This document shows, piece by piece, positions 56,801-64,000 of a stretch of DNA of 64,000 nt (position 1 is its first letter; each line of letters opens with the position of its first letter). Source of the stretch: Syntrophaceae bacterium UBA6087 (GTDB lineage: Bacteria > Desulfobacterota > Desulfomonilia > UBA1062). The stretch is from NCBI GenBank assembly GCA_002448235.1, contig DIXF01000002.1, positions 124,001 through 188,000 on the forward strand. Direction: 5' to 3'. Position numbers and translations under genes: made by a program. Below the pieces are notes generated by a model. The model had not been told where the DNA came from. It made no database searches and saw only the letters and a list, made by a program, of their open reading frames with translations.

Positions 56801-57652
56801 GTGACATGGACCATTCGCTCGGTAATCACCTGGGCAAAGGGATACCTCAAGGAAAAGGGAAGCGACTCGCCCCGGCTTGACGCAGAACTCCTTCTTGCCC
56901 ATGTTCTCGGGAAAGAGAGGATCAGTCTTTACCTCGACATGGACAAGCCGCTCGCCGAAGAAGAGCTCGCCGCCTATCGAGCCCTTTTAAAAAGGCGCTC
57001 AGAGAAAGAACCGATCGCCTATATTCTGGGCCATAAAGAATTTTATTCCCATGACTTTGCCGTGAACCGGCATGTACTCATCCCCCGTCCCGATACTGAG
57101 CTCCTCGTGGAAAAGGCCGTAGAGCTCGCGCCGAAAGAAAGCGAAATATTCGAAATCGGCGTAGGCTCCGGCGCCGTGATCGCCTCGATCCTCCTTGAGA
57201 GGCAGGATCTCGTCGCGTACGGCAACGACATCAGCATGGACGCGCTTCGGGTTGCCCGTGAAAATGCAGATAGGCTGGGTATTTCCGAGAGGCTTTTCCT
57301 CTTTGCCGGTGATACGTTCAAGGGGGTTAAAAAAGGGTTTCTCACTGTCGTCGTGAACCCTCCGTATATAGCTGAAACGGAAAAACACTCGATGAAAGAT
57401 GACGTTCTCCTGTATGAACCGACCAATGCCCTTTTTGCTGGAAATGAGGGACTCGATATAATACAAGAGATCGTAACCCGGATTCCAGAGCATCTCCTCC
57501 CCGGAGGAAGGCTTATCATGGAAGTAGGGTATGATCAGAGGGAAGCGGTGGAAAAGATGGTAAGTTCTTCCAAAGGGCTGACGCTGCTTCTTTGGGCCAA
57601 AGATCTGGCCGGCATAGACCGGGCGGTTATTGTGGAGAGAACGCATGGATAA
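56801..57652 (+). CDS. prmC: Release factor glutamine N5-methyltransferase
   Basis: 283 residues. SAM-binding IFEIGVGSGAVIASIL and the substrate-binding NPPY motif in VVVNPPYIAE. Uses a GTG start at 56801, three bases after the prfA stop. The 3' end overlaps murA by 8 bases. Confidence 0.96.
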   Translation: MTWTIRSVITWAKGYLKEKGSDSPRLDAELLLAHVLGKERISLYLDMDKPLAEEELAAYRALLKRRSEKEPIAYILGHKEFYSHDFAVNRHVLIPRPDTELLVEKAVELAPKESEIFEIGVGSGAVIASILLERQDLVAYGNDISMDALRVARENADRLGISERLFLFAGDTFKGVKKGFLTVVVNPPYIAETEKHSMKDDVLLYEPTNALFAGNEGLDIIQEIVTRIPEHLLPGGRLIMEVGYDQREAVEKMVSSSKGLTLLLWAKDLAGIDRAVIVERTHG

Positions 57653-58913
57653 ATTCTTTATCCAGGGGGGCATCCCCCTGAAGGGCGAAGTCATCGTTTC
57701 AGGATCAAAGAATGCGGCGCTGCCTATTCTCTGCTCCTCCATCCTGGCCGAAGGTCCCTGTACCTATACAAATGTCCCCAAACTCCTCGACATCACGACC
57801 ATCGGCAAGTTGCTCGGCACCATGGGCATGAAGGTGAGCAGGACGGCAGCAGATACGATAGAAATCGATCCCACCGGGCTTTCCTCAAAGGAAGCTCCCT
57901 ATGACCTCGTCAAGAGCATGCGGGCATCGATTCTCGTTCTGGGGCCCCTCCTCGCGAAATACGGAGAGGCAAAGGTGTCGCTTCCCGGCGGATGCGCCAT
58001 CGGGGTCAGGCCTGTAGACCTGCATCTCAAGGCACTGGCAAAGATGGGGGCGGACATCAATCTGTCCCATGGATTCGTCATGGCCAGCATCAACGGGCGG
58101 TTGAAAGGCACGACCATCGTGTTCGACAATACCACGGTGGGCGGCACCGAGAACATCCTCATGGCCGCAGCACTGGCAGACGGCGTCACCGTTATCCAGG
58201 GTGCTGCGATGGAGCCCGAGGTGGTCGACCTCGCAAATGCTCTGAATGCGATGGGTGCTCGTATCCAGGGGGTAGGGGAGAGCACGGTCACCATCGAGGG
58301 CGTAAAAGAGCTCGACGGCATCCGGTACCGGGTAATTCCCGACAGGATCGAGACCGGCACGCTCCTCGTCGCCGGCGCCATTACCAAGGGAGATATCGTT
58401 TTGCGGGGCCACACGACGGACCATGTCGTGGCCGTAATCGAGAAGCTCTCGGAGATGGGAGTCTCCATAGAGCATCTTCCCGACGGCGGGCTGAGGGTAG
58501 ACGGCCGGGGAGATCTCAAGCCCGTTCAGATCGAGACCGTTCCCTATCCGGGATTCCCGACGGACATGCAGGCGCAGATCATGGCGCTTGCCTGTGTTGC
58601 GAATGGGACGTCCCGCATCACGGAAAACATCTTCGAGAACCGGTTCATGCACGTGCCCGAGCTGGTAAGGCTGGGAGGGTGTCTCGAGGAAGTGGGCAAC
58701 ACGGTCATCGTCCAGGGGGTGGAGCAGTTCCAGGGCGCATCCGTCATGGCTACGGACTTGCGGGCCTCCGCAAGCCTGGTCCTGGCGGCCCTGAACGCCA
58801 AAGGCTATAGCGAGGTAAGGAGGATATATCACCTCGACAGGGGATATGAAGCCCTGGATCAGAAGCTCACCAAGCTGGGCGCTTTCGTGCGGAGGGAAAA
58901 GGGGGAGCTGTAA
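57645..58913 (+). CDS. murA: UDP-N-acetylglucosamine 1-carboxyvinyltransferase
   Basis: About 422 residues. First committed step of peptidoglycan synthesis. The fosfomycin-target Cys (C117) is present in LPGGCAIGVRPVDLH. The frame is open to 57630; ATG at 57645 gives the family start MDKFFIQGG. It overlaps hisD by one base (TAATG). Confidence 0.97.
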   Translation: MDKFFIQGGIPLKGEVIVSGSKNAALPILCSSILAEGPCTYTNVPKLLDITTIGKLLGTMGMKVSRTAADTIEIDPTGLSSKEAPYDLVKSMRASILVLGPLLAKYGEAKVSLPGGCAIGVRPVDLHLKALAKMGADINLSHGFVMASINGRLKGTTIVFDNTTVGGTENILMAAALADGVTVIQGAAMEPEVVDLANALNAMGARIQGVGESTVTIEGVKELDGIRYRVIPDRIETGTLLVAGAITKGDIVLRGHTTDHVVAVIEKLSEMGVSIEHLPDGGLRVDGRGDLKPVQIETVPYPGFPTDMQAQIMALACVANGTSRITENIFENRFMHVPELVRLGGCLEEVGNTVIVQGVEQFQGASVMATDLRASASLVLAALNAKGYSEVRRIYHLDRGYEALDQKLTKLGAFVRREKGEL

Positions 58914-60199
58914 TGGAAGTGCTGAGAACGGAAAATCCCGAGTGGCAGGGGAGGCTGAAAAGTATTCTCGACCGAATGACAAGCGTCCCTGCGTATGTGG
59001 ACGAGTCTGTCCGGCAGATTCTCAAAGCGGTACAGGAACGGGGCGATGCCGCACTGGCGGAATATACCGGCCGGTTCGACGGTTTCGATCCTGTGCCGGA
59101 TGGATTTATCGTATCCGAGGACCGGATAGCCGCGGCCGCGGCCGGGACTGATCCCGATGTATACGCATCCTTGCAGAAAGCCGCATTCCGAATCGAGTCT
59201 TTCCACTCCCATCAGCGTGAGCGCTCCTGGATCGTAACCGAAGACAACGGCATGATCCTCGGACAGAAGATAACCCCCATAAGCCGTGCAGGGGTATATG
59301 TCCCGGGTGGAAGAAATGCCTTCCCCTCGACGCTTCTGATGAATGTGATTCCCGCAAGGATCGCTGGAGTGGATGAAATAGTCGTCGTTTCTCCCACACC
59401 CGGCGGCGTGCTGAATGACAGCCTGCTTGCGGCAGCCCATATCGCTGGCATCAAAAAAATCTACCGGATCGGAGGCGCCCAGGCAATAGCAGCGCTTGCC
59501 TTCGGAACTCAGAGCGTCCCTTGCGTGGACAAGATCGTCGGGCCCGGCAATATTTACGTAGCCCATGCCAAACGGCTCGTTCAGGGCAGGGTGGGAATAG
59601 ACTCCTTTGCCGGACCTTCCGAGATCCTGGTCATTGCCGATGAGGGTGCCGATCCCGGGATCGTTGCCATGGACCTCATGTCTCAGGCAGAGCACGATCC
59701 CATGGCCTCCGCCATCCTGGTAACCCCGTACGAAACGCTGGCTGCAGCGGTTATCGAAAGGATCGACGAGGCAGCAAAAACGCTTCCCAGAAGAGACGTA
59801 CTCGAGAAATCGCTGAAAACGTACAGCCTGTGCGTTATCACGCAGGACCTCGATGAGGCGTTCAGCGTGGCGAACATGGTGGCGCCGGAGCACCTTGAGC
59901 TTATGGTCGAGGGGGCCTTTGGTATGCTCGGAAAGGTCAGGAATGCAGGCGCCATATTCCTCGGATACCACACACCCGAGGCCCTGGGTGATTATATTGC
60001 GGGGCCGAATCACACCCTGCCCACCGGATCGACCTCACGATTCTCCTCACCGCTGGGCGTCCATGATTTCATCAAGAGGTCATCCATCATCAGTTCGTCG
60101 GAGAAGGCGACAAGAGAACTGGGGCTGGCGGCCGTGAAAATTGCTCGGGCAGAAGGCCTAGAGGCACATGCACGATCTGTCGAGATGCGTATCAAATAA
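58913..60199 (+). CDS. hisD: Histidinol dehydrogenase
   Basis: 428 residues. Last two oxidation steps of histidine synthesis. Conserved YVPGGRNAFPSTLLM, RIGGAQAIAALAFGT, GPGNIYVA and SFAGPSEILVIAD; the zinc and catalytic residues lie in the QAEHDP and PNHTLPTG regions. No other his gene is in the window. It overlaps the nucleotidyltransferase gene by 32 bases. Confidence 0.97.
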   Translation: MEVLRTENPEWQGRLKSILDRMTSVPAYVDESVRQILKAVQERGDAALAEYTGRFDGFDPVPDGFIVSEDRIAAAAAGTDPDVYASLQKAAFRIESFHSHQRERSWIVTEDNGMILGQKITPISRAGVYVPGGRNAFPSTLLMNVIPARIAGVDEIVVVSPTPGGVLNDSLLAAAHIAGIKKIYRIGGAQAIAALAFGTQSVPCVDKIVGPGNIYVAHAKRLVQGRVGIDSFAGPSEILVIADEGADPGIVAMDLMSQAEHDPMASAILVTPYETLAAAVIERIDEAAKTLPRRDVLEKSLKTYSLCVITQDLDEAFSVANMVAPEHLELMVEGAFGMLGKVRNAGAIFLGYHTPEALGDYIAGPNHTLPTGSTSRFSSPLGVHDFIKRSSIISSSEKATRELGLAAVKIARAEGLEAHARSVEMRIK

Positions 60200-61523
60200 T
60201 CCGTTCATCAGGAGGATCTCCGATCTCCTGCCTGAAGGCACCTACCTGGTCGGGGGCTGCATCCGGGATATGCTCCTGGGGCGGGACCCGTTGGATCTTG
60301 ACCTCGTCACGTATGCGGACATCGAAGAACTGGCAGGGTACATTGCCTCCAGGGTTCATTCCAGGCCTTTCTGGATGGATGAGAAACGAGGCGTGATGCG
60401 CATTTCGGTAAAAGACGGAGGAAGCCTCGATATCTCGAAACCCAAAGGCAGAGATATCGAAGAAGACCTTATCTCCCGAGACCTCACCATCAATGCCATG
60501 GCATATGACCTTTCCAAAGGTCTGTTCTTCGATCCGGCTGAAGGGCTGAAAGACCTTTTCCAAGGGGTGATAAGGATCATTTCCGAACGGAACCTTACGG
60601 ATGACCCGTTACGTGCGCTGCGTGCAATCAGGTTTTCCGTAACGTTGGATTATGCACTCGAAGAGGGAACCTCACGGTTGATCAGGAAGCATGGAGGCCT
60701 CCTGAAGGCCGTTTCTCCGGAGCGGATAAAATACGAAATCTTCCGGGCGCTCGATTCCGTCCACGGGGCGAAATTCTTCCGGCTCCTCATATGGACCGGG
60801 CTTATCAATGTTCTGTTTCCGGAAGCCTTAACCGGCGTGCAAAGCGTTCATCGGTTCTGGCAGCCGATCTTTTCCCTGGCCCTACCCGTTTCTCTTGAAA
60901 CAGACGGGCTCATCTATGCGGCTGATGCCCTTATGCCGGGAAGCAGCGCCGTTCTCGATCTGGAACAGGAACACCGGGTAAAGCGTGCGTCACTGCTTCG
61001 GTTCACCGCGTTTCTTCTCGGCCTTCGGGAGGCACGCAAGGAAAGAGATGCAGGAGGAAGAGCCGAGGATGGAGATTCCTATGCAGACCTGGCCGCCGGC
61101 TTCTGTTCGACGCTGCGCTTTTCTTCACCGTCAACCCGGATGGTACGGAGCCTCCTGGCGAAGGCGGACAGCACCCGTGCGCTGCTTTCACAGTCGGATG
61201 CGAACTCTCTGGGCCGATATCGTTTCTGCGAGGAGGCTTCCGACATTCTGCCCGAGAGCCTTCTTTTGTCTCTTGCCTGGGCTCAGTCCCGCAATGTAGT
61301 CCTGCGGCAGGAAGCTTCCGCCGTGTGGGAGTACTACCGCACGGCCTACCTCGAACAGAAAAGGACCCCTCTGGTGACAGGCAGGGATATCATGAGAATA
61401 CTGAAGTCCCCTTCGGGACCCCATGTGGGGGGAATTCTGCGGCAGATCGAAGAGGCACGGGCACAGGGACTTGTACAGACACGGAGAGAAGCGCTGGAAT
61501 ATTTACAGGGCATTGCCCTCTGA
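60168..61523 (+). CDS. tRNA nucleotidyltransferase / poly(A) polymerase family
   Basis: 451 residues. The class II nucleotidyltransferase head has YLVGGCIRDMLLGRDPLDLDLV with the two catalytic Asp, followed by ISRDLTINAMAYDL and RALRAIRFS. The roughly 260-residue C-terminal helical region is long and not clearly conserved, so it could be a CCA-adding enzyme, an A-adding or CC-adding partner, or PcnB. Overlap with hisD suggests cotranscription. Confidence 0.88.
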   Translation: MHDLSRCVSNNPFIRRISDLLPEGTYLVGGCIRDMLLGRDPLDLDLVTYADIEELAGYIASRVHSRPFWMDEKRGVMRISVKDGGSLDISKPKGRDIEEDLISRDLTINAMAYDLSKGLFFDPAEGLKDLFQGVIRIISERNLTDDPLRALRAIRFSVTLDYALEEGTSRLIRKHGGLLKAVSPERIKYEIFRALDSVHGAKFFRLLIWTGLINVLFPEALTGVQSVHRFWQPIFSLALPVSLETDGLIYAADALMPGSSAVLDLEQEHRVKRASLLRFTAFLLGLREARKERDAGGRAEDGDSYADLAAGFCSTLRFSSPSTRMVRSLLAKADSTRALLSQSDANSLGRYRFCEEASDILPESLLLSLAWAQSRNVVLRQEASAVWEYYRTAYLEQKRTPLVTGRDIMRILKSPSGPHVGGILRQIEEARAQGLVQTRREALEYLQGIAL

Positions 61524-61574
61524 GGCGTTCCTGCCGGGCCTCCTTGGACGTGCACCAAAGAAGTGAGATCATGG

Positions 61575-61603
61575 TTTGCATATGAAGGTTGATTTGGTAT
61601 AAT
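61575..61603 (+). promoter_or_regulatory. Promoter that may make a leaderless AcuB-like mRNA
   Basis: TTTGCA (61575-61580), 17 bases, TATAAT (61598-61603). The expected start point, 6-8 bases downstream, coincides with the ATG at 61610. No ribosome binding site is seen between. Confidence 0.7.
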
Positions 61604-61609
61604 TTTATT

Positions 61610-62209
61610 ATGAACGTAGAATCATGGATGGTGAAAAACCTCATCACGATTGGAAAAGACGCGGGAATCCGTGATGCCCTGATGGTAATGAAAAAATACT
61701 CTATCCGGCATCTCCCGGTAGTCGAGAACGGACTTTTCTTAGGCCTTGTCTCTTCCGGAGACCTAAAGCAGGTGATCCTGGCATCCCTGCTGGAAGACCT
61801 GAAAGTCAGCGACGTGATGATGCAGAATCCCCATACCATTACCAAAGATACCTCGTTAGACCGTGCAGCGCTAATCATCTTCGAGAAGAATATCGGGTGT
61901 CTGCCCGTTGTCGAAGATGAAAAGATCATCGGGATCATTACGGTCAAAGACATCCTGAAGGCATTCATCGAGATCATGGGGGTGCTGAAGGCCGGTTCCC
62001 GTATCGATGTGGTCTTAAAGAGCGTCCATGGATCTTTCGATGAAGTGGTGTCGATCATCGAGCAGTATGGGGGATACATCATAAGTGCGGGCATGTCGAT
62101 CAACGGAGACGTGAACGCCCACCATTTCCGGATTTCCGGAGGTGATACGGTCGCTATGGCAGAAGAGCTTTCAAACCTCGGATATCGGGGCGTCAAGGTG
62201 GTCCAGTAA
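61610..62209 (+). CDS. CBS-pair and ACT domain protein, AcuB-like
   Basis: About 199 residues. Two CBS repeats (VKNLITIGKDAGIRDALMVM...IRHLPVVENG, then VSDVMMQNPHTITKDTSLDRAALIIFEKNIGCLPVVEDE) are followed by an ACT-like C-terminal part (SRIDVVLKSVHGSFDEVVSIIEQYGGYI). The combination matches AcuB, which binds adenine nucleotides and is linked to acetoin/acetate metabolism. An upstream in-frame ATG at 61589 lies inside the promoter. It converges with DUF167, overlapping 17 bases. Confidence 0.85.
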   Translation: MNVESWMVKNLITIGKDAGIRDALMVMKKYSIRHLPVVENGLFLGLVSSGDLKQVILASLLEDLKVSDVMMQNPHTITKDTSLDRAALIIFEKNIGCLPVVEDEKIIGIITVKDILKAFIEIMGVLKAGSRIDVVLKSVHGSFDEVVSIIEQYGGYIISAGMSINGDVNAHHFRISGGDTVAMAEELSNLGYRGVKVVQ

Positions 62210-62489
62210 CACCGAGCCGCTCCTTCGCTTCTTCCGGACCGATCCCGCTTAAGAAGAGGACCTTTGTCCTGCCCTTTTCCCCCATACGGATCGTAATCCT
62301 GGTCTTTGCCATGTCAAGGCGGGTGGAAAGAAATTTGATGAGGGCTTTGTTCGCCTTACCCTCAATGGCGGGCGCCTTCAGATGGATGACCAACTGATCG
62401 TCCCGCGGCGGTTCTATGGAGTCCTTCCTGGCGTTCGGGTGGATCCTGCAGACGAGGACAGTCCCGCTACCGTTTTCCCGGATCCACAT
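62193..62489 (-). CDS. DUF167 protein (YggU-like)
   Basis: About 98 residues. The VCRIHPNARKDSIEPP, VIHLKAPAIEGKANKALIKFL and ITIRMGEKGRTK blocks are typical of the YggU fold, a small alpha/beta protein of unknown function commonly encoded next to yggT. ATG at 62489 gives the family start; the open frame to 62546 is inside divIVA. Confidence 0.87.
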   Translation of the reverse strand: MWIRENGSGTVLVCRIHPNARKDSIEPPRDDQLVIHLKAPAIEGKANKALIKFLSTRLDMAKTRITIRMGEKGRTKVLFLSGIGPEEAKERLGVTGPP

Positions 62490-62997
62490 TTGACATCTCT
62501 TTGGTCCAGTTCTGATAAGACTCGATAACCGACTTGATCTCCGCAAAGAGGTTCATCCGTTTGACCTTGATCTCCATGATTTCCTTTTCCAGGGTCGCCT
62601 TTGTCTGCTGAGCGTCGTCCAAAAGATCGCGATACCGCTTGCGGGCATCTTCTTCTATCTCGGAGGCTTTCTGTTCCGCCTCTTCAATCTTCTGCTGTGC
62701 CTCGGCGATCATGGTCGCTGCGTTGTTCCGGGCTTCGGCAAGCATGACATGGGCTTCCTGCTCTGCGACCCGCTTCTTCTCATCGGAAAACTGCTTGGCG
62801 GAAAGGAAAATGTCTTCGAGATCCCGCTGCTTGCTCCGCAACATCTCGATTTCGCTTTTGAGGAGACGATTCTCTTCCATGACCTCTTCTATGTCTTCAG
62901 CGATACCCATGAGAAAATTGATGACCTCTTCCTTGTCGAAGCCGGAGAGCTTTACCCGGAAGCGCTGCTCCCGTAACATTTCAGGTGTTAAATGCAT
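62467..62997 (-). CDS. DivIVA-domain coiled-coil protein
   Basis: 176 residues. The N-terminal LTPEMLREQRFRVKLSGFDKEEVINFL is the DivIVA lipid-binding head; the remainder is a long coiled coil. In Gram-positives DivIVA marks curved membrane; in Desulfobacterota a role in division or polar organisation is assumed. One-base overlap with yggT upstream and 23-base overlap with DUF167 downstream. Confidence 0.9.
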   Translation of the reverse strand: MHLTPEMLREQRFRVKLSGFDKEEVINFLMGIAEDIEEVMEENRLLKSEIEMLRSKQRDLEDIFLSAKQFSDEKKRVAEQEAHVMLAEARNNAATMIAEAQQKIEEAEQKASEIEEDARKRYRDLLDDAQQTKATLEKEIMEIKVKRMNLFAEIKSVIESYQNWTKEMSNVDPGKR

Positions 62998-63593
62998 TAT
63001 AGGCCCCCTTTCAATTTTAAATTCAGCCCCATCTGGATGAGGCTATGTGAAACCAGGCTGTTCAGGAGAAGGATGATGACGATTACCAGAGCAGGGGAGA
63101 GATCGATCCCGCCGAACACCAGCGGGAGCCGCCTGCGGAACCAAGAGAATACGGGCTCTGTAACGGAAGAGAGAATGCGCACTATGGGGTTATAGGGATT
63201 GGGGTTCACAAACGAGATGACCGCAGCGATGATAACGATCATGAAGTAGAAATTCAGGAGCATCATGATCGACTGGCCTGTCCCGATGAGGAAATTCGGA
63301 ACGACGTTTCCTCCTTCCATGAGCGAGGGGACAAAGGCGTTGTCGATAAAGGTGATCAGCACAATGGCTATGACGGGCGAGAAATCGATCCCGCTCACGA
63401 TGAGCGGTATATTTCTTCTGAGCCAGAAAAACAGCGGGTCCGTAACCCTGCGGAGAAACCTGACCACCGGATTGAAGGGGTCAGGGTTTACCCATGAGAT
63501 CAATGCGCCGATGACGATGATCCACAGATAAACGTTCAAGCCGATGTGCAGTATTTGTCCAACTACGGTAAGGAGATTGTCCATTCCATCCAT
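62997..63593 (-). CDS. Tandem YggT-family membrane protein
   Basis: 198 residues, two copies of the YggT unit: WIIVIGALISWVNPDPFNPVV with LRRVTDPLFFWLRRNIP, then MIVIIAAVISFVNPNPYNPIV with LSSVTEPVFSWFRRRLP. Each has two membrane helices. YggT proteins are linked to osmotic response and to division/envelope clusters; here it sits with DivIVA. First of yggT-divIVA-DUF167. Confidence 0.9.
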   Translation of the reverse strand: MDGMDNLLTVVGQILHIGLNVYLWIIVIGALISWVNPDPFNPVVRFLRRVTDPLFFWLRRNIPLIVSGIDFSPVIAIVLITFIDNAFVPSLMEGGNVVPNFLIGTGQSIMMLLNFYFMIVIIAAVISFVNPNPYNPIVRILSSVTEPVFSWFRRRLPLVFGGIDLSPALVIVIILLLNSLVSHSLIQMGLNLKLKGGL

Positions 63594-63756
63594 GCTTCCC
63601 TCCCGGAATGCTCATAGGGAAAATATCCATTCCTCTATTGCCGTTTTCGCGATGAGAATGCAAGGGTTTTTCGGGAAGAATAATGCCCTCTTCCCGATGT
63701 CCGTTTCACAAGAAACCCCCCTTGCGGTCCCGGATAAGCTCTGATAAATCTAAAGT

Positions 63757-64000
63757 GTGAAGTTGAAGAGGGTTGAAATCAAGGGCTTCAAATCAATTGC
63801 CAAAAAAACGTCCCTGTCCATCGCGGATGGCATCACCTGTATAGCCGGCCCCAATGGATGTGGAAAGAGCAATATTATCGATGCCGTACGATGGGCGCTG
63901 GGCGAGCAGTCGAATAGATCTCTGCGGGCGGGCGCCATGAGCGACGTGATCTTTTCCGGCACTCAGGATACAGGGCCCGGAGCCATGGCCGAGGTGACGC
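63757..64000 (+). CDS. smc: Chromosome segregation protein SMC, 5' part
   Basis: The frame runs open to the window edge (81 codons). It starts at a GTG (63757) reading MKLKRVEIKGFKSI; the Walker A is CIAGPNGCGKSNIID, followed by AVRWALGEQS, the SMC signature. It is the ATPase head N-terminal half; the coiled coil and the rest are beyond the window. There is no strong ribosome binding site, and TTG at 63763 is an alternative start. Confidence 0.95.
   Translation, partial: MKLKRVEIKGFKSIAKKTSLSIADGITCIAGPNGCGKSNIIDAVRWALGEQSNRSLRAGAMSDVIFSGTQDTGPGAMAEVT

Noticed and set aside
57992..58810. 272-codon frame inside murA
   Set aside because: Arg/His/Gly-rich shadow of murA with no family similarity.

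Overview
The window looks like chromosomal backbone of an anaerobic Gram-negative bacterium. The best guess is Desulfobacterota (the former Deltaproteobacteria), of a syntrophic or fatty-acid-oxidising type, but no genus can be named from sequence alone. Pointers are the rho-rpmE-prfA-prmC-murA-hisD order, a type IVa pilin, a DksA-type zinc finger, a YlxR/L7Ae fusion, a PurS-PurS-PurL fusion beside a separate PurQ, a TudS-type desulfidase, MoeA, and a thiolase/FadB-like pair whose strongly C/G-ending codons suggest very high expression. Gene density is high, many neighbours overlap by 1-30 bases, and there is no insertion sequence, prophage or CRISPR array.

Layout. 0-11 kb is mixed: a UvrD-type helicase and U32 protein, tRNA-Arg(CCT), a TudS-like protein, an aberrant MutY-like glycosylase, a MauE/thioredoxin fusion, a type IV pilin, a zinc-ribbon/Nif3 pair, a CAT-anticodon tRNA, and a 588-residue protein with scattered GAPDH-like motifs. 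11-19 kb holds an FAD oxidoreductase, then lepB-pyrR-pyrB-pyrC, rfbA-rfbB-rfbD (dTDP-rhamnose, no rfbC) and truA. 19.6-30.8 kb is one long leftward transcription/translation operon: tRNA-Gly, rimP, nusA, ylxR, infB, DUF503, rbfA, nrnA, truB, rpsO, pnp, M16 protease. 31-33 kb carries yjbQ, tatD and suhB. Coding polarity flips at about 32.95 kb into parS-parA-parB-dnaN-gyrB-gyrA, an origin-type neighbourhood without dnaA. 41.4-47 kb runs leftward again: dksA-like, purL, purQ, moeA. 47-62.2 kb runs rightward: an HDOD protein abutting a GAF/adenylate cyclase, a small helical protein, the fatty-acid oxidation pair with a decayed FadB fragment behind it, then rho through a tRNA nucleotidyltransferase and an AcuB-like CBS/ACT protein. 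The end has DUF167, DivIVA and a duplicated YggT protein (leftward), and the start of smc.

Most of the window is conserved housekeeping. No complete novel system was found. The strongest candidates for something undescribed are the 588-residue GAPDH-motif protein (8988-10754), the MutY-like protein that lacks the iron-sulfur cluster and has Glu where the catalytic Asp should be (4151-4984), a repeated tRNA-terminator-gene arrangement in which the following gene (nif3, rimP) has no Shine-Dalgarno, and a probable leaderless CBS/ACT gene (61610).
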